A stretch of 26,434 nucleotides of DNA from JAKPQD01 sp029572965 (GCA_035374585.1 DAOSPF010000049.1:1-26434); one strand, 5' to 3'; positions 1 to 8,599 are shown, counted from the stretch's first letter. The notes: generated by a model not told the origin, from the letters alone. Numbers and translations are program-made.

Positions 1-51
1 AAAATAAATTAAAAATCAAATTATTGTGTTTACACAAAATATTTTATACTC

Positions 52-61
52 TCGGTACCGA
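52..61. other. 10-bp perfect palindrome downstream of the Lys-rich gene
   Basis: The sequence TCGGTACCGA is a perfect palindrome lying about 27 bases past the stop codon of the small minus-strand gene. It is short and has no clear T-run on the minus strand, so a terminator role is only a guess. Confidence 0.2.
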
Positions 62-87
62 CGTTTTCATAAAAACCATGAAACTTG

Positions 88-282
88 TTATTTTTTTTCA
101 GGAGTAGCAGCTTCTTTTTTTTCAGCTTTTTTTTCAGCTTTCTTATCGTCTTTACCCTCTTTCTTGGTCTTAGAACATTCTTTTTTTGCCGGTTCAGACT
201 TTGTTTGGGTTGTTTGTGCTGATACTACTGCCAAACTTGCTACTAACATCATAGCGACTGATAACAATGCAATTTTTTTCAT
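88..282 (-). CDS. Small exported Lys/Glu-rich protein (64 aa)
   Basis: This small protein begins with a clear Sec signal peptide (MKKIALLSVAMMLVASLAVVSA, cleavage probably near VSA-Q at residue 22). The mature part of about 40 residues is almost entirely Lys, Glu, Ala and Thr, with repeated EKK/AEKK units and a single Cys near residue 35. It has no globular core and is probably disordered in the periplasm. No family is recognised and no function can be assigned. The ATG start is supported by the signal peptide and by a TAnnTTTG-type -7 box about 30 bases upstream. The overlapping plus-strand frame is a low-complexity Phe/Ser shadow and is rejected. It stands alone, about 390 bases from the next gene. 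Confidence 0.75.
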   Translation of the reverse strand: MKKIALLSVAMMLVASLAVVSAQTTQTKSEPAKKECSKTKKEGKDDKKAEKKAEKKEAATPEKK

Positions 283-312
283 AACTTTTATTTTTAAAGA
301 TTAATAACGATT

Positions 313-320
313 CAAAAGTA
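313..320 (-). promoter_or_regulatory. Putative Bacteroidota -7 box (TACTTTTG) for the Lys-rich gene
   Basis: On the minus strand the sequence reads TACTTTTG, a full match to the Bacteroidota TAnnTTTG -7 element. It lies about 30 bases upstream of the ATG at 282. No good TTTG -33 box is seen at the usual spacing, so the call rests on the -7 element and its position. Confidence 0.45.
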
Positions 321-674
321 CAGCTGCTATAAGTGCTAAAACTTTTATTTTAACAAAAGATATGTTAAAAGAAGTGTTAAGAAGCGTTAATTTAAATTCA
401 AACTAACTTCATTCCGACATAAGAAAAATGCTTAGGTATTTGATATTTGCAGGCATTGCAAACTCTTAAAGCAACGAATGGATAAAATTTGGATGATCCA
501 TCTGATAATGCACAATTTAAAATTTTACTCTCATAAAAACACCCATAATTGCTCAATCGCAAACACGAAAATAGTTATTCTTATATCAGATTCGGGCTAT
601 TTTGCAACTTGACAGAAGTGAATAATCATTTTTGGATGTTATCAAGAAAGTATGTTATGTATGGAAATCTTTGT
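321..674. other. Intergenic region without a recognisable gene
   Basis: This AT-rich stretch lies between the promoter of the Lys-rich gene and the 3' end of the response regulator gene. The only long plus-strand frame (549-824) runs into the antisense of the response regulator and has no credible protein composition. No strong hairpin, RNA gene or repeat was seen. Confidence 0.5.
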
Positions 675-1331
675 TTATTCTACCACAAACAGCTTATTGC
701 GGATTGCATAGATAACAAGGCTGGCCGTATTGTTGCAGTTGGTCTTTTTGAGGAGATTTGCACGGTGCGATTTTACAGTGGCAACACTGATATTGAGTTT
801 ATTTGCTATTTCATCATTAGATAGCCCTGCTGCAATAAGTTTTAAAACTTCAACTTCACGATTACTCAACAAGTCTTTATCTTTAGCCGATTCAATTTTT
901 GCTTTGTCAGTTTTTATGTTGGTAATTATTTGCTTAACCAGTTCGGCCGAGAAGTAAATTTCTCCTTTGGCTACTTCTGTAATGGCATTTTCCAGCTCGG
1001 CTATGCCCGATGATTTAAGCACAAAACCTTTTACGCCAGCCTGTATCATTTTAAAATAGTATTCTTCGTCGCCAAACATCGAAAGGGTAAGTATTTTGCT
1101 GTCGGGGTCAATGGCCATTCTTTTTCGTGTAGCTTCAATGCCATCCATAACAGGCATATTAATATCCATCAGGGTAACATCAGGCGAATATTTATCTACT
1201 TTATCAAGGTACTCCTGGCCATTTTCTGCTTCGCCAACAATTTCTATTACTTTACTTTTGTTTAGTAAAACCTTAACTCCTTCGCGGAACATATCATGGT
1301 CGTCAACAATAAATACTTTGAGTTTTTTCAT
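675..1331 (-). CDS. NarL/FixJ-family response regulator (REC + LuxR HTH)
   Basis: This 218-residue transcription factor has an N-terminal receiver domain (about residues 4-120) and a C-terminal LuxR-type helix-turn-helix (about 150-212). The receiver has the acidic pair at D11/D12 (VDDHD), the phosphoacceptor D56 in LMDINMP, and a Lys in the VLKSSG segment near residue 105. The output domain has the typical LSNREVEVLKLIAAGLSN helix followed by EIANKLNISVATVKSHRANL. Length is normal for NarL/FixJ proteins. It follows the REC-PAS-HisKA_3 kinase on the same strand, 127 bases downstream. HisKA_3 kinases normally phosphorylate NarL-type regulators, so the two probably form a cognate pair. Target genes are not evident from the sequence. 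Confidence 0.93.
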   Translation of the reverse strand: MKKLKVFIVDDHDMFREGVKVLLNKSKVIEIVGEAENGQEYLDKVDKYSPDVTLMDINMPVMDGIEATRKRMAIDPDSKILTLSMFGDEEYYFKMIQAGVKGFVLKSSGIAELENAITEVAKGEIYFSAELVKQIITNIKTDKAKIESAKDKDLLSNREVEVLKLIAAGLSNDEIANKLNISVATVKSHRANLLKKTNCNNTASLVIYAIRNKLFVVE

Positions 1332-1353
1332 TTGTGTAAATATTTTTTTTAAT

Positions 1354-1413
1354 TAAGCCTGGATGGGCCCCGAAGGGTTCTCCGAAGGAAAACTCGCATG
1401 ATGAATTTTCATC
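1354..1413. repeat. GC-rich repeat-like element between kinase and regulator genes
   Basis: A GC-rich patch in an AT-rich spacer carries two CCGAAGG units and ends in a GATGAA-TT-TTCATC palindrome at 1400-1413. It resembles the short dispersed intergenic elements common in Bacteroidota genomes. It may modulate read-through between the kinase gene and the regulator gene, but this is inference. Confidence 0.3.
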
Positions 1414-1458
1414 CTTGTTTGTGTTTAACGAATCATGCTCGTTTCATTGTCATAGCTT

Positions 1459-2892
1459 TTAGCTTATTTTAATGGTTGCTTTTATTTTAATACCTTTGCC
1501 TGTTTCTGTTTTTATTTCACTATTTCCTCCTAAGGATTGTATCCTGTTCTGGATATTGTACAAGCCCATGCCCATGCTGTTTTTTTTCACTGTATCGTAA
1601 TCAAAACCAACACCATTATCAGCATAATCAAAATAAAGCAAATCGTTTTTTAAGTATAAAGATATAAAACTCTCTTTAGCTTTAGAATGTTTTTGGGTGT
1701 TATTTATACATTCTTTGATAACCCAAAACAAGGCCGATTCGCAATTGTGGGGCAACCTTTCGCATAGGTTTGATTGGAAACGGAAATTTATTTCTCCTTT
1801 TTCGTTCATTGTATCTATTAATGATTGTACTGCAGCGTTTAGCCCAAATTTTTCGAGCAAATGCGGGCTCAGGTTGTACGAGATACTGCGCAGCTGGGTT
1901 ATTGCTTCTTTTATTGTTTGCCTTGAAAGCCGCAGTATTTCTTCGCTGTCTTCTTTACGTGTTTTATCGGCAAGCCATTCTATGTACATGTTGAGGGTTG
2001 AAAGTGTAGGGCCCAGCCCATCGTGCAAGTCGGTGGCAAGCCGCTTGCGCTCGCGGTCTTCGGCTTGTACTACTTCGTTTAATATTCGCTGGGCCATCAG
2101 TTTACGTTCGGTAATATCACGCAAAATGCTAAGTACAACCTTTTCGCCATAATAGTTGATGGTAGTGCTGTTTGCTTCAATAAACCTAATTTCACCATTT
2201 GGGGCTGGAAGCTGATATTCGAATATTGGCGTGGGGTTAGTAAATATTTCCTGAAAACGTTGTTCGAAAATTTCTAATAGTTTGTCCGAAAGTAAATCGG
2301 TGATTTTTAACCGTGTACCTTTTTTGGCCTGTACAAAATTGTAAAATACAGGGTTGGCCATCAATATTTCTTTATTGGCATTGTATATGATAATAGCGTC
2401 ATTGCTGGCCTCAAATATCTTTAAAAACTGTGTTTCTCTTTCTTTTAGCTGTGTCAGGGCTTTTTCGAGAAGGGTATTTTTGTCTTTCAACTCATTAAAA
2501 AGCCTTTTATTTTCAATGCTCAGGTTGTACGAAAAAATAGCACTGTTTATGCTTGCGCGCATTTCGTTGGTGTCCCAGGGCTTTAAAAGATAGCGGTAAG
2601 TGTTCCCTTTGTTTATCGCGTTTAAAGCAGCATCGAGGTCGTAATGCGAAGTCAGGATAATATAAAACACATCAGGGTACGACTTTGAAACGTCTTCAAT
2701 AAAGTCCGTACCGCTTTCCTGCGGCATAAATAAGTCAACAATGGCCACTTTTATTTCATTGTTGCCCATCATTTGACGAGCTTCGGTAGTATCCGAAGTG
2801 GTTAATACCTGGTAATCGTTTTCAAAAATAGCTGTAAACAATGTCAGGTTTGTTTCGTCATCATCTATATACAGTACAATTTCTTTTTCCAA
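1459..2892 (-). CDS. Sensor histidine kinase, REC-PAS-HisKA_3-HATPase
   Basis: This 477-residue cytoplasmic kinase has no signal peptide or membrane segment. An N-terminal receiver domain (residues 4-120) has D10/D11, phosphoacceptor D53 (VDLFMPQ), T81 and K104 (LKPWD). A short coiled linker (125-155) leads to a PAS domain (about 155-265, ending in the PAC signature RDITERK). The HisKA_3 dimerisation domain carries the phospho-His at H290 (DLHDGLGP). The HATPase_c domain follows, with N397/N398, DNGVGFD near 425-431 and GMGLYNI near 441-447. A receiver at the N-terminus suggests the kinase sits inside a phosphorelay. The start is a TTG codon: no in-frame ATG lies upstream before the stop, and the first internal ATG would remove half of the receiver. 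The response regulator follows 127 bases downstream. Confidence 0.9.
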   Translation of the reverse strand: MEKEIVLYIDDDETNLTLFTAIFENDYQVLTTSDTTEARQMMGNNEIKVAIVDLFMPQESGTDFIEDVSKSYPDVFYIILTSHYDLDAALNAINKGNTYRYLLKPWDTNEMRASINSAIFSYNLSIENKRLFNELKDKNTLLEKALTQLKERETQFLKIFEASNDAIIIYNANKEILMANPVFYNFVQAKKGTRLKITDLLSDKLLEIFEQRFQEIFTNPTPIFEYQLPAPNGEIRFIEANSTTINYYGEKVVLSILRDITERKLMAQRILNEVVQAEDRERKRLATDLHDGLGPTLSTLNMYIEWLADKTRKEDSEEILRLSRQTIKEAITQLRSISYNLSPHLLEKFGLNAAVQSLIDTMNEKGEINFRFQSNLCERLPHNCESALFWVIKECINNTQKHSKAKESFISLYLKNDLLYFDYADNGVGFDYDTVKKNSMGMGLYNIQNRIQSLGGNSEIKTETGKGIKIKATIKIS

Positions 2893-2943
2893 GCTGTCAA
2901 TATTTATTTTTGAAATTAATGAAAAAAATCAGGTTTTCAAAGG

Positions 2944-2951
2944 CAAAATTA
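2944..2951 (-). promoter_or_regulatory. Putative -7 box (TAATTTTG) for the kinase/regulator operon
   Basis: The minus strand reads TAATTTTG, matching TAnnTTTG, about 50 bases upstream of the kinase start. No clear TTTG -33 element is present at standard spacing. Confidence 0.4.
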
Positions 2952-3068
2952 AATAGCAGTAAACTTTGTTTAAAATTCATTGAGTTGATAGTTTTTTGAC
3001 CTTAAAAATGCATTTTATTCAGGTCCACTTTTTTTATATATATTTACGCGACAAAAATTTACATTATC

Positions 3069-4907
3069 ATGGAACGTAACCGTAGTATTATTATCAGGTT
3101 TTTATTTGCGCTGATAAGTATTTCTTATTCGTTTTTTTTTATATTTAAATTTATCCGACCCGAATTATATTTTCATTTTCAACAACCTCCATTTTTATTG
3201 ACCTCTGGCTTTTTTTACGGCTATTTGTCTTATCCCGGCGGATTTTCTTATTATTTGTCAGATTTTTTATCGCATCTTTTTTATTTCAATTTCTTAGGGG
3301 GGCTGATCATTTTTGTTTTAGGCCTGCTTATTTATTTTTTATTTTATTGGACTTTACGGCTTAAGGCAAAATTTTTCATGGCAACTATTCCTGTGGCCAT
3401 GTTTTTTGCTTTGTTATGCAATGTTTATTTCCCATTCTCAACAATAATTAGTTTTATCATCACATTGTCGCTGATTCTTTTAACACGCAATTTTTCAAAA
3501 AATACTTCTTTTGCCTTTATACTAATCATTGTAGGCTTTTTGACTACTTATTATCTGGCTGGTATAGGATATACCTATGTTTATGCCATTTCATCTATTT
3601 TGGCCTTACTTTCAAACAAAGCCTTAAAGAAGAGATTTTTGGCAGGGGCTGTTTTGGTTTTTATTATATCGGCTTTGTTGTATCTGCTGGCCAATTACAT
3701 GTTCTTGCTTTCCCCATCTGAAATGTATTGGACTTTTTTCAGAAAGCTGGCTCTATTTATGTCTTATAAACCAACAAAATTTTACTATTTGTTTGTTTTT
3801 TCTCCATTAATATTGATGGCTGTTGATATTTTGGCAGAATGGAAAAAATCCCATTGGACATTGGAATATTTAGATAAAGTAAAGATAATTGCTGTAGCAT
3901 CAGTATTTTTTGCTATTTTCATTTCAATTTCTCTTTATTTTCCTTATAAATGGGACTTAAGCAAAAAAAGAAATTTTGTACTTTGCGATTATTATAACGA
4001 ACAGGGCAAATGGGAAAAAACCATAGAAGTGGCAAAACAAAGCACAGAGTATGATTATTTGACAAATTTAAATTTTAGCAGGGCTATTTTCAACTCAGGC
4101 AATTCATTAAACCAACTGTTTGACTATCCGCAGGTTGTTGGTAAAGATGGTATCCATCCAGATTATTCCTATTCGGGCGAAATAGTTTTTTTGTCGCAAG
4201 ATGCATATTATGACCTGGGGTTAATAAGCGAATCCAGACATTGGGCTTACGAATCTTTTATTGGGTTTCCTTATAACACAAGGGCTTTAAAGGCTCTTGT
4301 AAAAATACATTTTATTAACCGCCAATTTGATGCTGCTGCCAATTGTCTTGATATTTTAGAAAAAGGGCTTATTAGCAGTGATTTTGTAAAAAAATACAGG
4401 CCTTATTTAAAAGATACCAACCTTGTTAACAATGACCCTGAATTAGCAGAGAAACGAAAAAATATGCCAACCGGCTTTGAAATTTCTGAATCTTTAGAAT
4501 TGAAGTTGAATATCTTGCTTGAAAAAGATTCAAGCAACAAAAAAGCACTAGAATATCTCTTGGCTTTTTATATGTTAGACTCTCAACTGGATAAATTCAT
4601 GTCTTTAGTAGATTATGCTTCTCAATATTATAATCAATGGCCTGAAATTGTCCAAGAGGCTATTGTTGTTTATGGTGCTGTAAGAGGCAAAAAAGTCATT
4701 AAAGAGTATGGCATCAGCCCAAATACTGTTGAACGCTTTAAATATTTCAGCCTCACCTTGCGAAACTGTGGCAAAGACATGGATTTAGCCAAGGATTTGT
4801 TATATCCAGATTTTAAAAACTCCTATTTTTACTTTTTCAAATTTCTTAACCCTAAAGTGACAAACGCCAAGATTGTAGTAAACCTTGATAATAACTCATC
4901 AATTTAA
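3069..4907 (+). CDS. DUF6057-like multi-pass membrane protein with C-terminal TPR-like region
   Basis: This 612-residue protein has two halves. Residues 1 to about 300 contain roughly eight or nine hydrophobic helices rich in Phe, Leu and Ile, for example near 7-27, 75-97, 120-138, 150-175, 190-212 and 275-295. From about 300 on the protein is soluble and helical, with TPR-like pairs (EQGKWEKTIEVAKQS, NRQFDAAANCLDILEKG). This architecture matches my recollection of the Bacteroidota DUF6057 family, whose function is unknown. It is separated by 6 bases from the propeller lipoprotein gene, so the two are almost certainly co-transcribed and probably interact at the envelope. The TPR region presumably faces the periplasm, but orientation cannot be fixed by eye. 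ATG start; no strong Shine-Dalgarno. Confidence 0.75.
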   Translation: MERNRSIIIRFLFALISISYSFFFIFKFIRPELYFHFQQPPFLLTSGFFYGYLSYPGGFSYYLSDFLSHLFYFNFLGGLIIFVLGLLIYFLFYWTLRLKAKFFMATIPVAMFFALLCNVYFPFSTIISFIITLSLILLTRNFSKNTSFAFILIIVGFLTTYYLAGIGYTYVYAISSILALLSNKALKKRFLAGAVLVFIISALLYLLANYMFLLSPSEMYWTFFRKLALFMSYKPTKFYYLFVFSPLILMAVDILAEWKKSHWTLEYLDKVKIIAVASVFFAIFISISLYFPYKWDLSKKRNFVLCDYYNEQGKWEKTIEVAKQSTEYDYLTNLNFSRAIFNSGNSLNQLFDYPQVVGKDGIHPDYSYSGEIVFLSQDAYYDLGLISESRHWAYESFIGFPYNTRALKALVKIHFINRQFDAAANCLDILEKGLISSDFVKKYRPYLKDTNLVNNDPELAEKRKNMPTGFEISESLELKLNILLEKDSSNKKALEYLLAFYMLDSQLDKFMSLVDYASQYYNQWPEIVQEAIVVYGAVRGKKVIKEYGISPNTVERFKYFSLTLRNCGKDMDLAKDLLYPDFKNSYFYFFKFLNPKVTNAKIVVNLDNNSSI

Positions 4908-4913
4908 AGTAAA

Positions 4914-6416
4914 ATGAACAAGTATATTTGGGCCATCTATATTGTATTACTTCTTGCTGTAAGTTGTAAACCTGATGTTGCTGATTTTATAGACGAGAAA
5001 AAAGAAGCTTCAATATTTCCAGACTACTCTGGCCTTGTTTTGCCTGCTAATATAGCCCCTCTTAATTTTGTTGTTAAAGAAAAAGCAGACAAATACTTCA
5101 TCCGGATTAAATCAAGCCGGGGAAACACTTATGATATATGCCAAACTTCCCCCAAAATTGACATTTCTGAAAGAAAATGGAAAAAATTACTTTCGGAATC
5201 AGTTAATGCGAACCTTTACATCTCAATATTTGCAAAAAAAGATGGTAAATGGTATAAGTATAATGATATAAAGGACAGCGTAGTTGACAAAAAAATTGAT
5301 AATTACTTAGTATATCGCGTTGTATATGCCAACTATCTATTTTGGCGAAAAATGGAAGTTATTCAAAGAGATTTAGAGTCGTTTAATGAATATACTGTGT
5401 ATGACAATGCTTCGGGCGACGATGGATGTGTTAACTGCCATTCTTTTCCCAAAAACAACCCAAACAAAATGATGATGCACTTTAGGGTTATCCATCCCGG
5501 TATGTTGCTAAACCTTAATGGCCAAATAAAAAAAATTGATACCCGTACCCAATATACCTTGTCTGGTGCTGTTTATCCAGCCTGGCACCCGGATGGAAAG
5601 CTCATTGCTTTTTCTACAATTAAACTATCGCCCCATATTACAACCGATATCCATAAGATTATTGATGCCTCTGATAAAGCTTCAGATTTGATTGTTTATA
5701 ATACCGAAACAAACATTATTACCACTTCTCCAAAAATTTCTACCAAAAGCAGGGAGAATATGCCTGCCTGGTCCCCTGATGGTAAATATCTTTATTTCAT
5801 TGTTGCCCCTCAAGTTGAAAATCAGGATATTAAGTCTTTGAGAAAAGTAAAATATAGCATTGCGCGCATTGAATACAATGTAAATACTAATACATGGGGA
5901 AATGTGGACACCGTATTATCTGCTTCACAAACTGGAATCAGTATGTCTTTCCCACTAATTTCGCCCGATGGGAGATATTTGCTTTTTACGGGGACTGATT
6001 ATGGCTATTTTACCGCTTTTCACAATCAGGCTGACTTGTATTGCTATGACCTTCAGGCAAAGACACTTTCAAAACCTGCTCTGAACAGTTCAAGTTGCGA
6101 AAGCTATCATACCTGGTCAAGTAATGGTCGCTGGATTGTTTTTAGCAGCAAACGTATGGATGATGTTTATACCAGGCCTTTTATAGCATTTTTTGATGAA
6201 AAAGGCAATACAAGTAAGCCTTTTGTTATGCCAATAAAAGACCCCGATGAATATTCAACCCTTCTGGCCAATTACAACCGGCCAGAGCTTGTAACCGGCA
6301 AAATAGAGCTTAGTAACCGGCAAATCAGAGATGCTGTTTTCGCTGAACCTGTTCCTGCAAAATTTGATACCTCTGTTGAGGTAGATGCTTTGTCGGGGGC
6401 TACAGCCAAAAAGTGA
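4914..6416 (+). CDS. Lipoprotein with CxxCH haem motif, TolB/PD40-type beta-propeller and C-terminal DALSGAT tail
   Basis: This 500-residue protein starts with a lipoprotein signal (hydrophobic core, lipobox LAVSC, lipidated Cys near residue 18). Residues about 30-165 form a beta-rich N-terminal domain. A single cytochrome c haem motif CVNCH lies at 172-176, followed by a Met/His-rich segment (NKMMMHFRVIHPGM) that could supply the sixth ligand. From about 220 to 450 there are PD40/WD40-like blades with repeated WHPDGKLIAFS, WSPDGKYLYFI, ISPDGRYLLFT and WSSNGRWIVFS signatures, typical of TolB-like propellers. The last residues read VDALSGATAKK; D491-T497 matches the DxxSGAT pattern of ApbE-flavinylated proteins. 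The haem and propeller features appear to be typical of the family that pairs with DUF6057 proteins. Covalent FMN attachment is a hypothesis. It is the second gene of a tight operon. Confidence 0.8.
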   Translation: MNKYIWAIYIVLLLAVSCKPDVADFIDEKKEASIFPDYSGLVLPANIAPLNFVVKEKADKYFIRIKSSRGNTYDICQTSPKIDISERKWKKLLSESVNANLYISIFAKKDGKWYKYNDIKDSVVDKKIDNYLVYRVVYANYLFWRKMEVIQRDLESFNEYTVYDNASGDDGCVNCHSFPKNNPNKMMMHFRVIHPGMLLNLNGQIKKIDTRTQYTLSGAVYPAWHPDGKLIAFSTIKLSPHITTDIHKIIDASDKASDLIVYNTETNIITTSPKISTKSRENMPAWSPDGKYLYFIVAPQVENQDIKSLRKVKYSIARIEYNVNTNTWGNVDTVLSASQTGISMSFPLISPDGRYLLFTGTDYGYFTAFHNQADLYCYDLQAKTLSKPALNSSSCESYHTWSSNGRWIVFSSKRMDDVYTRPFIAFFDEKGNTSKPFVMPIKDPDEYSTLLANYNRPELVTGKIELSNRQIRDAVFAEPVPAKFDTSVEVDALSGATAKK

Positions 6417-6737
6417 GAAATATATGGGACTATGTCATCACATTCTTAAATTTTACAGAAAATAACGCATATCAAATTTAGCGCTTCAGCAAGACGTTAT
6501 ATTTGTTATACTCTTGTTGTGGCGCGCAACATAAATGTAAATAATAACTCTTCGGGTGTGTGGTATTAAAGCTAATGAAACACCCATGTTCTTGCGAACG
6601 CAACTAAGCGAAGCGCCCTCATGAACGAAGTGAATAAACACGATAGTAAAGTACAATATGGGTGTTCGCCCGCCAAAGACGGGACAAGCTATCATTCCTT
6701 AAAAATTTATTCTCATGAAAATACCAAAAGAAAACGC
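6417..6737. repeat. Intergenic region with inverted-repeat structures
   Basis: No convincing gene is present; small frames on both strands have no credible composition. The stretch holds several dyads: GTTG/CAAC around TGGCGCG near 6519-6533, a 9-bp inverted repeat AACACCCAT (6579-6587) / ATGGGTGTT (6658-6666), and CCCG/CGGG near 6669-6683. The GC-rich patches inside AT-rich DNA suggest a remnant of a dispersed hairpin element between two convergent operons. It could serve as a bidirectional terminator, but no T-run supports this. Confidence 0.4.
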
Positions 6738-7472
6738 TTATTTCACCTCAACTACCTGCCCGGTAGAATAAATGCCCTGCCTTTGGATACTGAGGTTTTG
6801 TGGCATTTTTTTACAAAAAACATTGCCCGATGAGCAAAACAATACTGACAACTGCTCAGGTTCGTTGAGATATACCTCTGAAATGCTATTTTGCCTTACA
6901 TAGCACGATTGCATTTGAAGGTTTTCGGCCCTAAAAAGCGTTGACCCGCTGGCATAAAATGCAGCATGGTCACATTTCCCATTGATCACAAAATTGCCAA
7001 AGCTGTCATAAGGGGCAAAAATGGCACATTCTGATACATTTACAGTAACATTTATTTCGCAAAACGATTTAAAATCCATATAAAAACGGGCTGAACAGAA
7101 AGTATCGATGGTAGAAACCCTCACAGGGGCTGCAAAATAAAACTTAGGAGAGGAAGAAACATGTATTTCGAGCTCCATAGGGTCATCCAGTTTATACCAA
7201 TGGCCTCCTATATGGTGGGAGATAAAAAGTGAATCGTGGTAAAGATTAACAGACACCTCTTGTATCAGTTTTTCGCCTCCCTTAAAAACCAGATAATTTG
7301 CCGAATCACTTATCAGTATGATATGGAAAGCTTTGCCCACTTCAACGTATGTAAAATTGCTTTCTAAAAGTACTTTTTTGCTTTTTTCGGGACCAGCATC
7401 AAAAAACATTTCCTTTTTGCACGAACAGCAAATAGCCAAAACCAAAAGAACTAAAATTCTGAAATACTTCAC
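6738..7472 (-). CDS. Putative lipoprotein with DUF2807-like (GIN domain) beta-helix
   Basis: This 244-residue protein begins with a hydrophobic signal ending in ICCSCKKE, most likely lipidated at C18. The remainder is rich in beta-strands with short alternating hydrophobic segments (FCEINVTVNVSECAIFAPYD, NFVINGKCDHAAFYASGSTLF), the look of the DUF2807 / putative autotransporter adhesin head GIN domain common in Bacteroidota. The molecular role of that family is unclear. The start is a GTG codon: the frame has no in-frame ATG before the upstream stop, and GTG gives a complete signal peptide. It starts 11 bases after the stop codon of the lipid A deacylase gene on the same strand, so they form an operon. 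Confidence 0.7.
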   Translation of the reverse strand: MKYFRILVLLVLAICCSCKKEMFFDAGPEKSKKVLLESNFTYVEVGKAFHIILISDSANYLVFKGGEKLIQEVSVNLYHDSLFISHHIGGHWYKLDDPMELEIHVSSSPKFYFAAPVRVSTIDTFCSARFYMDFKSFCEINVTVNVSECAIFAPYDSFGNFVINGKCDHAAFYASGSTLFRAENLQMQSCYVRQNSISEVYLNEPEQLSVLFCSSGNVFCKKMPQNLSIQRQGIYSTGQVVEVK

Positions 7473-7483
7473 AACACAATGTT

Positions 7484-8599
7484 TTAATTTTTAAACCTGT
7501 AACCAATGCCCCACTCCACAACATCAGCTTTTGCCGCCCAATGCGCATTGAGCGTAAGTGCAGCCACAAGCCCCCAATTGGTATAATACCGCATACCAAG
7601 ACGGTTACAAATGTTATTGGCCACATCAATCTTATTTTTTAAATATATCCCCGGCTGAAAAACAAAAGAAAGGTTGCCCATTCGTATCTCGTACGAAGCG
7701 TTGATGGCCACACGCAATTGGTCATTGCCCGTCACAACCGAATCGGCTTTGACAAGGTGTATTTTTTCAACAATAGAAGGATCGTAAGATAAGTAAAGGT
7801 TGAGCCCTACATATCGGCTAATATAGAGTTTTCTGTTGTAAGCCAGGTTAACCGAATAAAGCGGAAAAATTTTGTTGTCAAACCTCGAAATATTTTTCCT
7901 TCCAATGGATGTAAGCACAATAAACTCATTCTTTGCCGAATCGGTATCTACAAATGTTTGCCTAGGGCGTTTGGGCATTTCTCTAAAATGATATTGTACG
8001 CTTGCAGAGGTAGTAAAATAATTCATGCCGGCATTGGGCTTTCTGAAAGAACCATTGGAAGTATGCGAAAATCCGGCACCAGCCAGTATCCTGACTTGTG
8101 AAGTTGCCCAATACGATGCCTCAAAACAAAGACGGGCATAAACATTGTAACGCGAACCTAAGGCCAAATTATAAGGGTTTGTGTACTGGTCGTAAAAACG
8201 CGTGGCATACGCCAATCCCAAGTCGAGCCGGTTGCCTATATTGAAACGGCCGTTTACATCAAAATAGTAACGGTCTACAAAGAAATACAGCGAGTGCAAA
8301 TGTCCGTATATCTGGTCATTGCCCAGCGAACCCTGATAGTAGCCCATTCCAAATGAAGGATAATTAAAAACCTGGTGCCACGCCTTATTGCCCGAAACCA
8401 CCTTGCCAAAAGCTACCTGGAACGATTGCACAGGCTCGTGTATAAAAAAGGCAAGGTAATCCTTATGGGACAGCAAATAGCCGTACTGGTAAGAGCCTTC
8501 CATGAAAAAGTCTTTTTCTAAGGCCGAAACCTGTCCTATACCCTTTTGGGCTAAAATCAAAAACAACGTCAATAATATATATTTGGGGTGTTTCATCAT
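7484..8599 (-). CDS. Outer-membrane lipid A deacylase / acyloxyacyl hydrolase family (PagL-like)
   Basis: This protein of about 372 residues has a signal peptide (MKHPKYILLTLFLILAQKGIG) followed by alternating amphipathic strands expected of an outer-membrane beta-barrel. The motif HTSNG at about residues 179-183 matches the catalytic His-x-Ser-Asn of PagL lipid A 3-O-deacylases, followed by a KPNAGMN segment as in acyloxyacyl hydrolase-family proteins. It is much longer than Pseudomonas PagL (about 170 residues), as usual for Bacteroidota versions. The likely reaction is removal of an ester-linked acyl chain from lipid A. I chose the ATG at 8597-8599 (MMKHPKY) rather than a TTG six codons upstream, because it places the signal peptide correctly. 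First gene of a two-gene operon with the DUF2807-like lipoprotein. Confidence 0.8.
   Translation of the reverse strand: MMKHPKYILLTLFLILAQKGIGQVSALEKDFFMEGSYQYGYLLSHKDYLAFFIHEPVQSFQVAFGKVVSGNKAWHQVFNYPSFGMGYYQGSLGNDQIYGHLHSLYFFVDRYYFDVNGRFNIGNRLDLGLAYATRFYDQYTNPYNLALGSRYNVYARLCFEASYWATSQVRILAGAGFSHTSNGSFRKPNAGMNYFTTSASVQYHFREMPKRPRQTFVDTDSAKNEFIVLTSIGRKNISRFDNKIFPLYSVNLAYNRKLYISRYVGLNLYLSYDPSIVEKIHLVKADSVVTGNDQLRVAINASYEIRMGNLSFVFQPGIYLKNKIDVANNICNRLGMRYYTNWGLVAALTLNAHWAAKADVVEWGIGYRFKN

Noticed and set aside
6486..6700. Possible integron attC site around the GTTGTGGCGCGCAAC dyad
   Set aside because: The required RYYYAAC and GTTRRRY core boxes are not present in the right arrangement, and no integrase or cassette genes are nearby.
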